A stretch of 64,000 nt of DNA from Solanum dulcamara (lineage: Eukaryota; Streptophyta; Magnoliopsida; Solanales; Solanaceae): assembly GCF_947179165.1 (NCBI RefSeq), contig NC_077242.1:4817501-4881500 (forward strand). The letters run 5' to 3'. The notes below the pieces were generated by a model. The model ran no database searches. It was given only the letters and a program-made list of their open reading frames with translations, and was not told where the DNA came from. Shown here piece by piece: positions 56,690 through 64,000 of the stretch (its first letter is position 1; each line of letters begins with the position of its first letter). The position numbers were made by a program, and so were the translations under genes.

Positions 56690-57212
56690 TTTTCAAGCGG
56701 TAGAAGAGAGAAACGTGTGATTCTCTGCAATGGTTATTCTTGCAAATTTAAAAGTTTATTTTTATTTTTCTTCCCTTTTAGTTTTTGTTTCAATTAGTTT
56801 TTTTCGGCACATGCTTTAAGCGTGTTATATATAATTTTAAAATATGATATTAAAATTATTCAAATAAAGTCTTGAGTGTTAATGTGTTATACATGACTTG
56901 CTTTATAATAATATCTTTATTTATAAAAAATATATTTTGAGTATATATATATATATATGAAATAATAAAGTATAGGTTTTTGTAGATTGTGTACGTGATT
57001 TGTTTGGTAAGGCCAATGAAAGTAATAAAAGTATCCAAAGGAATAATATAATGCTATATAGAAGAAATTTGTTAAATTAGAGAGTTACGGAAAATTTTGA
57101 AATTCAAGACAAAAAAATATTTTTAAATTATTTTTTAAAGAAAAAATTGAAAGTTTATTTTTTAAAAATATTTCACATTTTGAAAATTTTATTTTTTTTA
57201 CTCATTCCTACC
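56690..57212. other. intergenic, nothing recognised
   Basis: AT-rich promoter-side sequence of the glycine-rich protein gene, with a TATATATATATATA run near 56943. No gene seen. Confidence 0.4.
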
Positions 57213-57220
57213 CCGACCAT

Positions 57221-57858
57221 TAGAGTTGTACAGGGCAAACCGATAAACCGCACTAAACCGATAAACCGAACTAAATCGGAAAAAACCTGACTAGTAGTTT
57301 GGTTTGACTTGGTTTGGTGTTTGGAAAAAAAAATCCGACCATTATAGGATTGGTTTGGTTTTAACTAAAAAAAGTCAAACCGAACTCAAACCGACCCGAT
57401 TATAGATATACTACTTTTAAATTATGGTATACATAAAAATATTTATTAAAATATAATTTATAAATATTTTTTAAAAAATTTTCATAATTTTTGTTTTCTT
57501 TCTTACATTTAGATTTGGACTTGAGAAGCTCAACTAAATAATATACAAAAAAAGCACATCTTATAATGTTATATTATAAAGTTAAAACTTCAAACAGTGT
57601 TCTGCATCCATCTTATATGTTGATATTTTGTACTAGAATTCTTTTTAAGAAGCACTGCTCTGTGCTTTTTATTAGATATTATGAAAAATACGAAAAACCT
57701 AAAACAAACCAAAAAATTTGAAAAACCCCGAGAAAAATTGATGTCGAAAAATCCTACTTTTATTGGTTTGGTTTGGTTTATAGATTTAATAATCCGACAC
57801 AAATGGTTTGGTTTGGTTTGTAAAAAATCCGAACCAACTCGATCCATGTACACTCCTA
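57221..57858. mobile_element. hAT-type MITE rich in GGTTTGG words
   Basis: 638 bp with ends TAGAGTTGTACAGGGC and the complement of GATCCATGTACACTCCTA (reads TAGGAGTGTACATGGATC). It is flanked by an 8-bp duplication CCGACCAT / CCGACCAC (57213-57220, 57859-57866; 7 of 8 match). The subterminal regions carry many copies of AACCGA and GGTTTGGTTTGG in opposite orientations, the usual hAT subterminal pattern. No transposase. Confidence 0.88.
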
Positions 57859-57866
57859 CCGACCAC

Positions 57867-58312
57867 TCTACCCCCAAAAAATTTTAAAATTTTACTTTTT
57901 TGAAAAATATTTCAAAATTTAAATTTTTTATTTTTTTACCCCACCCCTACTCCTCCCTCCTCCCTCTACCAAAACCACAAATGAATCCGAGCACACCAAA
58001 CCTAACAACACAAATAGTATTGTCCAAAACATGTATGATGAACTTTTATGTTAGGGGCAATGCAACATCCTTATTGAAAATGAACATCATTAAAAGTATT
58101 GTTATATCATTGTTAGATGTGATTTTAAATTATTGTGCCAAACTATGCACGAACCTAGATCCCACAAAGGGTGTTGGTCGATTAAGACACGACGGTGGTC
58201 ATGGAAGTCGAAATCCGCTAAAGAATATGTAACAACTCACCTGGCAAATTAACTAGCTATCCTAAAAAATGAATGGCGCTTAAGCACGTGACCTACACTT
58301 GGACGTTGGAGC
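57867..58312. other. intergenic, nothing recognised
   Basis: Non-coding spacer between the hAT-type MITE and the LTR-like sequence. The open frame at 57900-58232 has no recognisable domain and low-complexity composition. Confidence 0.4.
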
Positions 58313-59515
58313 TGTTGGGTTTAATAGATAGTTTGAATGGGAAATTGAGGGAAAAAGAAGTGGAGGAAAAAATGATTTGTTCTCTCTTGCTTTATGAAAT
58401 AAGCTTTGGTCCCACATAGGTGGTGGAAATGAAAAGTCTCCTACTTAAAAGTAGAAGCACTCCTTCATGTTGCTAAAGGGTCAAGAAGAGGGTCTCCCCT
58501 CGCGCCGTCGTCATCGCTCGCTCGCTCGGCTCGGCTCGACTTCGGCTATGGCTACGGCTACGGCTACGGCTTAGAAGTTCTCCTTCATGTTGCTAAAGGG
58601 TCTCCCCTCGTGCCGTCGTCGTCGTCGCTCGGCTCGGCTCTGCTCTGCTCGGCTTCGGCTTCGGATTCGGATCTCCCCTCGCGCCGTCATCGTCGGTCGC
58701 TACGGCTACGGCTTAGAAGCACTCCTTCATGTTGCTAAAGGGTCAAGAAGAGGGTCTCCCCTTACGCCGTTGTCGTTGTCGCTCGCTCGGCTCAGCTCGG
58801 CTTCGGCTTCGGCTTTGGCTTCGGATTCAGATTCGGATCTCCCCTCGCGCCGTTGTCTTCGCTCGCTCGGCTCGGCTCGACTTCGGTTACGGCTACGGCT
58901 ACCGCTTTGGATTTGGATTTGGTTAATTGATATGATTGATAATTTTTTTGGACCAAATTTCCTTTAAATTTTAATTAATTAATATTATTTATTTATTTAA
59001 TTAATTAAGTGAAAAAATCTTGACCCGTGACCCGCGACCCGTTTCTTTCCCGGATTAATTTAAAAATATTTCCCTCCATTTTTCCAACAGATTTTTTGAA
59101 AGGTTGCAACCTTGTCCGAAAAGTTGCAAACCTTTTCCCAACAAGTGCCTTTTCTTAAAAGGTGCAAACAGTCTATATATATCTGTTAATCCTCAGAATG
59201 TTCCATATGAAATTTCTGAAATAACATCTTCTTCTTCTTCTTTCTGCACTTCCTAAAACTCGTGTGATATACAGTGTTCGAGTGGTTCGCAGTCACCAGA
59301 ATTTGCAGTACCTCTATTTTGGTGAGTAAATCGTTCTATTCTGGGAGGAAAAAATTCAAAAACCTCAGGTACGTTGAGGGAAATAATTTTCTTAAGTACA
59401 CACTGTGCATTTAGTGGGCTCGATTTTGTTCTTACATTAATTTTTCAGATTCTGTATTTTATTACTTTCAGTAGTTATTGTTACTGTTTTAATATTTACA
59501 ATACAGTTTACTAAT
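58313..59515 (+). mobile_element. probable solo LTR of a copia-type element
   Basis: It starts TGTTGGGTTTAATAGATAG. It holds the GC-rich tandem region (58450-58920), a TATATATAT promoter-like stretch near 59175, and a leader with a GTGAGTAAATCG splice-like site. It ends near TTTACAATACAGTTTACTAATA, just before GGAGCAAGTGCCAGGCCCCG. I recognise the style of a long Solanaceae LTR. No internal domain follows and no target duplication was resolved, so the right boundary is uncertain. Confidence 0.45.
58450..58920 (+). repeat. complex tandem repeat with GGCTCGGCTTCGGCTACGGCT microrepeats
   Basis: At least three units beginning CTCCTTCATGTTGCTAAAGG (about 58461, 58581, 58721). Each is followed by TCTCCCCTCGCGCCGTCGTC and a variable run of CTCGG, CTTCGG and CTACGG hexamers. 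Strikingly GC-rich against the AT-rich surroundings. The Arg/Leu/Ser-rich ORFs here come from the repeat. Confidence 0.9.
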
Positions 59516-59519
59516 AGGA

Positions 59520-60128
59520 GCAAGTGCCAGGCCCCGATGAGTAGGAGGGCGCGACGGTCACTACAAAACCTTGTGCGTGAGTGACCCTCGTTGAGATCTT
59601 AGTGACAGTAGCAAATATTCAAATGAGAACTTTGAAGGCCGAAGAGAGGAAAGGTTCCATGTGAACGACACTTCATCGAGCCAAAAACTAACATTGCTTT
59701 GTCCACATACTTCAATCTATGGAACCTTTCCAAATCTTTATGTCAATTCAATATATGTTGACTTCATGAATATCTAGAAGATTTGTCATATAACTCTCTT
59801 TGCCGGCCAATATAGTCAATTTATTTTTCATTTCCAAAGTAATTGCTTTGCCAGCCAATATAATTAGACCAAATGGTAGCCCTCCCACACTGCACCCTTT
59901 AGGTCTTCTGTTAATCCAAAAGAAAAGGACAACAATTGTTTCATCCCAAGCTTAATTTATTGTCCATGTTAAGTTAAACAGGATTTATATTTGTAAAAGC
60001 TAAACCTCCTTAATGACAAGAACAAATTGTTTCATGATTAAAAGTAGAGAAAATTACTGAAATGGTCGTTTATGTTTGAGGGTAGGTTCAAAATAGTCCC
60101 TCGAGTATGCACTCACCAGTTTTCGTTC
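59520..60128. other. intergenic, nothing recognised
   Basis: Non-coding spacer between the LTR-like sequence and the first receptor-kinase scrap. No gene seen. Confidence 0.4.
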
Positions 60129-60235
60129 TTTGTTCACACGGTAACTACACAAAGAAGCCATCAATGTCAATGGTGGTCAAGGTCACGGAGAGTGTTTTGG
60201 ATGGTGAAAAGAATCTAAACTACAGTTTCCAAATA
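60129..60235 (+). pseudogene. C-terminal scrap of a lectin receptor kinase
   Basis: The translation gives TKKPSMSMVVKVTESVLDGE and then KNLNYSF. It is nearly identical at the DNA level to the end of the intact kinase (54567-54655: CCATCAATGTCAATGGTGGT). The rest of that copy is gone upstream. It shows a further receptor copy existed here and was removed, leaving only subdomain XI and the tail. Confidence 0.88.
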
Positions 60236-60369
60236 TCTTTGTTTTGGTAGCCTGCAGTTTGACTGGAACACAGACGCCACAATTTCTTTGTTTTTGTAAC
60301 TTATGTTGGAATTTTGATCATTTGACTGGCTTTTGGGAGTTGATTTCCACTTCTTCAGAAAACAGGCCA

Positions 60370-62037
60370 ATGGTTCTTGATTATAGCCCATTTCGTGCCA
60401 CTCTTTTCATCGGTAGTATCCTCATCCTTTCTTCACAGCATCTGATTAGTGGTCAACTTCCTGAAACATTTATTACTGATTCCTCCATTTCCTGGATCAA
60501 TAGCCCCTCCTATGCAGTGAATTCCCCAGATGGAGCCAAAATGACACCTATCCTCTCGAGACAAGGGAACAAGATTCTGTTTGTCTGTGGTTTCTTATGT
60601 GATTAAAATGGCACTGCTTGCCTTTTTGGTGTCCTTTTATTCCCAAATAACTATGATTACCCGAGATTAGTTTGGTCAGCAAATTGGAATAATCCAGTTA
60701 GAGCTAATGCAACCTTGCAACTTAGGCAAGACAGAGGCATGTTCTTGATGGACCTAAATGGTAAGTTTGATTTGGAGTACAAGCACAAGCGGAAAGGTTG
60801 TTACGGGATTCAACTTGACAGTACTGGGAAATCTTGTCCTCTTTGGCAAAAGTAACAACAGCATTTGGCAGTCTTTTGATGATCTTACAGACTCTTGGCT
60901 TCCTGGACAAATGATGGTTGCTGGACAAAAGCTGAGATCCAGTATATCAGCAACAAATTGGAGTGAATGTTTGTTCACATTTGAAGTTTAACGTTTTGGC
61001 TTTTTAGCATACATTGAGTCGAATCCATGCCAATCTTATTTCTCAACGCTTCGTCATTGGGATGATTTTGCATATTCTGTACTAAGCCAGTACATAAGTA
61101 TGAATGTGTCCATATGAATGTTACTCGAACACAGAGGCATAAGAACTGGATACATGAAATTGGGGTCTGATGGGCATTTAAGGGTGTATAACTGGATAGG
61201 ATCATCTTGGTCAGAGAAGGCTGATCTATTGACAGCCTAAGTTAGTAACTGCGGGTATCCAACCGTGTGTGGGAATTATTCTATTTGTGGAAATGGACAG
61301 TGTGCTTGTACTCAAACTGGAATTGGTCGGACAAACTTCTCCAGCAAATAAATTACTGGCAGCCAAACCAGGGGTGTTTCGTTGTAACACCTATATCCTG
61401 TGGACATTCCCAATATCACATTCTTCTGGAGCTTAAGGACACATCTTATATTCCCCGCTATTGCAATCTGGTACCAACAAAACAGAGTTGGAAAATTGCG
61501 AAAGATCATGCTTAAGCAACTGTTCTTGCAAAGCAGCTCAATTTCGATTTAGTGGTCCTGGTGACACAATGGGTGACTGTGTATTGTCGAATGATGTGTT
61601 TTCACTCATGAACAAAAATGGAGCACTCAATAAGACCACTATTTTTATCAAGGTGCAGAACTCTTTTAACCTACAGGTCTCTTCAGGGAAGATATCAAAA
61701 CGTGTCACGATGATAGTAGGATCCACCATCGGAGCTTCATTTGGTTTGCTTTTCATGGAGTTAACTTGCTTTTGTCTTACTTTTCAGAAGGAAAAAAGGA
61801 GTTGAGGAAGGGGAGGAGGAGTTCCTCGACCAAGTACCGGGAATGCCTACCAGATTTTCCCATGAGGAACTAACTGTGATGACAGAAAATTTCAGTAAGA
61901 AACTTAGGCAAGGAGGATTTGGTTCTGTATTTGAAGGAACAACGAGCGATGGCGCATAATTAGCAGTGAAACGCCTCCAATGTTTTAGCAATATAAAGAA
62001 ATCATTCTTAGCTGAGGTAGCAACAATAGGAAAGTAG
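60370..62037 (+). pseudogene. G-type lectin receptor kinase pseudogene
   Basis: Starts at ATG 60370 (MVLDYSPF, signal-peptide-like) with a B-lectin domain (LVWSANWNNPV, GNLVLFGKSNNSIWQSFDD). The first stop (TAA) is at 60604-60606, after VCGFLCD. Further stops and frameshifts occur before the SLG/EGF part (CGNYSICGNGQCACTQT), the PAN part (LSNCSCKAAQFRFSG), a membrane-like segment (MIVGSTIGASFG) and the first kinase subdomains. Those read PGMPTRFSHEELTVMTENFS, then LRQGGFGSVFEG with the first Gly of the loop replaced by Arg, then AVKRL. It ends abruptly near 62037 after FLAEVATIGK; kinase subdomains III-XI are missing. Not translatable into a receptor. Confidence 0.92.
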
Positions 62038-62150
62038 GAAAGTAGTTGTAAAAGGTTACTAACTTTATTATTTTGTTAAGATGCAACGTGGTTTAATGTT
62101 TCTACTTTATTTTTATGAGAAGTAGGAAAGTAGTTGTAAAAGGTTACAAA
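62020..62150. repeat. short direct repeat at the pseudogene break
   Basis: GTAGGAAAGTAGTTGTAAAA + GGTTAC occurs near 62035 and again near 62123, about 90 bp apart. The first copy sits exactly where kinase homology ends, a plausible footprint of the event that cut the gene. Confidence 0.6.
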
Positions 62151-62394
62151 CTGGACATTGGAGATTCTAAGATAGGTTGGTTTTTCATGCTTGTATCCTC
62201 AAGGACTTTTCAGCAACTACAATGGTGCTTTTGTAAGTAACATGAAGCTCAAAAATCAAATGTAGAAGTTACTGAACATTACTTTTGTATAATTTATATG
62301 TAATCTCATACACCATAAAAAGTTGTGCTGGAATTCAATAATCTCACCAACAGTAAATTGGAACTTTCAAATTCAAAACCTTTAAGCTTATTGT

Positions 62395-64000
62395 TTACCT
62401 TGGTCCCGATAAAATTGAAGGAAATTTTGAACTGACAGTGGCTTCCCTCTGTTTGTTGCCTGCCCCAACCTTTGCTTCATTTCTGAAACTATAATCCAAG
62501 TTTGTTTCAACAGTCACCAAACCTTCCAGTACCTTAACCACCAATGACATGGAAGGCCTCTTGGCGAAATCGCCTTGTAGGCACCATGCAGCGACACTCA
62601 TCATTTCTGTGACTTCTTCTCGGTGGACCTGCATATCCTTGTTGTTTTTGTCAACCATATCCATGAGCTCCTCTTGTTCCGCTTTTATCCTAAAGACACT
62701 CAACAAAACGGCATCTTCTTCATCAGCTTGGGACCAATCCAAATTCTTTCGCCCACAGAGAATTTCCAAGAGTACAATTCCAAACGCATACACATCAACT
62801 TTCTCAGTGATTACCGAGCTCAACCATTCAGGGGCCAAATACCCTGGTGTTCCTCTCATTCGAGTCACAATTTTGCTTATGTCTTTCTCAATTAGTTTCG
62901 ACAACCCAAAATCAGATATCTTAGCATTGAAATATTGATCTAGAAGGATGTTTTGGGGTTTGATGTCCAAATGAATTATCTTATGGCTGCAGTCCTCATG
63001 TAGATAAGCTAACCCTTTGGCAATATCTGATATTATCCTTTTCCTTGTGTGCCATTTAAGTCCATTCTCTTCATTTTCAGGAGAAATCCACCTATCCAAA
63101 GATCCATTTACCATGTACTCATAGATCAGAAAACTGTCGCTCTTTTCTGTACAAAATCCTATGAGTTTTACCAGATTGACATGGTGAATACTACCGAGTA
63201 TCTTTACTTCTGTTAAGAATGAATCCTTTACTTGACCTAGACCATCCAGATGTTTCACAGCTGTTTTGGTGCCATCACTGAGTGTTCCTTCATAAACGGA
63301 GCCAAATCCTCCTTCCCCGAGCTTTCTGCTGAAATCTTCTGTAATTATTTTCAAGTCATTGTAAGAGAATCAAGTTAGAATTCCCGGTAAGAGTGGTTCT
63401 AGATCCAGAAAATCACCAGCCTTGCTTGACTTATCTCTTCTCCTTTTCACAACAATCAAGCAAGTAGTGATACTTAAAATTATCCCAAAGAAAGCTGCAA
63501 GAGTATATCCTGTTATCACTTTGAAAGGTTTGGATTTCTGTCCAGGTGAAATGTTTGGTAAGTGATTGATCTGAGCATTTGACGAATTATGTACCTTAAG
63601 AAAGACGGTCATGTTGTTGTATACTCTTTCCTCTTTGTCAATGAGTGAGAAGACTTCATTCAGGAATAAGCAGTTTTTTATTTGAGTCCCAGCCCAAACA
63701 ATAGCTTTGCAAGAACAATTACTCAGACAGGCCCTTTTGCAATCATCCAACTTTTTTGCCTCAGACCATAAGCTCGAACTTAGTTGATAGACGTTAAAGT
63801 CAACTGCAAAATATGTGATGTTCTTGAGCTCTACTAGTCTATGATACAGCGAAGAGTCACAAGAAGTGGACGTTATCGCTGTACATCCAAGATGTGGTCT
63901 CCTATCATTAAATGGCCTGAAGAAGTTTCCTTCAACTGGACAGCTACATTGCCCATCATTTGAACAAATGCTGTATCTTCCACACGCCATTGGGTACCCA
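62395..64000 (-). pseudogene. G-type lectin receptor kinase with one in-frame stop, 5' end outside window
   Basis: Minus strand. The part inside the window begins in the SLG/EGF region (GYPMACGRYSICSNDGQCSCP) and continues through the PAN domain (CKRACLSNCSCKAIVW) and a membrane helix (TGYTLAAFFGIILSITTCLIVV). A juxtamembrane segment precedes a UGA at 63372-63370. The same frame then continues through a full kinase: LGEGGFGSVYEG, AVKHLD, HLDIKPQN, SDFGLSKL, GTPGYLAPEW, VDVYAFGI, ending LSGPR at 62395. In the intact paralogue this position is Arg in PGMPTRFSY, so CGA to TGA is the likely change. No frameshift is visible in the ~1.6 kb seen. It may be a recent single-hit pseudogene, give a truncated receptor lacking kinase, or depend on readthrough. 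Opposite strand to the other copies. Confidence 0.9.

Noticed and set aside
58587..58967. Arg/Leu/Ser-rich ORF of 126 aa
   Set aside because: Generated by the GGCTCGG/GGCTTCGG tandem array inside an LTR-like sequence; no domain and no gene-like structure.

Overview
The window is plant nuclear DNA, AT-rich and intron-containing, almost certainly from the nightshade family (Solanaceae) and closest in character to Solanum, although the species cannot be fixed from sequence alone. The evidence is plant gene families with GT-AG introns, initiator-tRNA-primed Ty1-copia retroelements, and a dense set of short interspersed elements (Au-like and TS/SolS-like SINEs) and MITEs typical of that family.

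Layout. 0.5-4.0 kb is a large inverted-repeat transposon complex. 4.2-5.4 kb (minus) is an intact single-exon strictosidine synthase-like gene. 6.0-9.9 kb is an internally deleted Ty1-copia element with both LTRs and a 5-bp target duplication. 10.1-12.9 kb (minus) is an HSP20-like (alpha-crystallin domain) gene that I could assemble into six exons encoding 255 aa; its introns hold a Mutator-type MITE and a probable solo LTR. 12.9-22.5 kb is gene-poor and repeat-rich (a Pogo/Tigger-like remnant and SINEs). 22.5-24.0 kb (plus) is a two-exon class A4 heat stress transcription factor, followed by a 260-bp tandem duplication and a 0.9-kb Mutator-like non-autonomous element. 27-32.6 kb is a nested transposon block (Ulp1/DUF1985-like MULE remnant and a GTGGTG-rich hAT-like element).

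34.4-46.3 kb (plus) is a triose-phosphate/nucleotide-sugar translocator-family gene. Eleven coding exons assemble in frame to 485 aa, including a 13-nt microexon. Its 5' untranslated region contains a threefold tandem repeat that multiplies a splice acceptor, plus two upstream ORFs. Its introns are loaded with SINEs, Stowaway MITEs, a copia fragment and a LINE fragment.

48.5-64.0 kb is a cluster of G-type (B-) lectin S-receptor-like kinases in several states. One is a receptor lacking membrane and kinase parts (48.5 kb), one is an intact 831-aa receptor kinase (52.2 kb), one is a C-terminal scrap (60.1 kb), and one is a heavily broken pseudogene (60.4-62.0 kb). The last is a minus-strand gene running off the right edge with a single in-frame stop between membrane segment and kinase. 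A glycine-rich, probably plastid-targeted protein gene (56.0-56.6 kb, minus), a hAT-type MITE and a copia-type LTR with GGCTTC/GGCTAC microrepeats sit inside this cluster.

The genes do not form a pathway. Two (HSP20-like and HSFA4) belong to stress protein homeostasis, and the lectin kinases are surface receptors evolving by tandem duplication and decay. I saw no tRNA, rRNA or CRISPR features, and no convincing new biological system. The most unusual structures are the repeated 5'UTR splice-acceptor unit, the decaying receptor cluster and the 3.5-kb inverted repeat.
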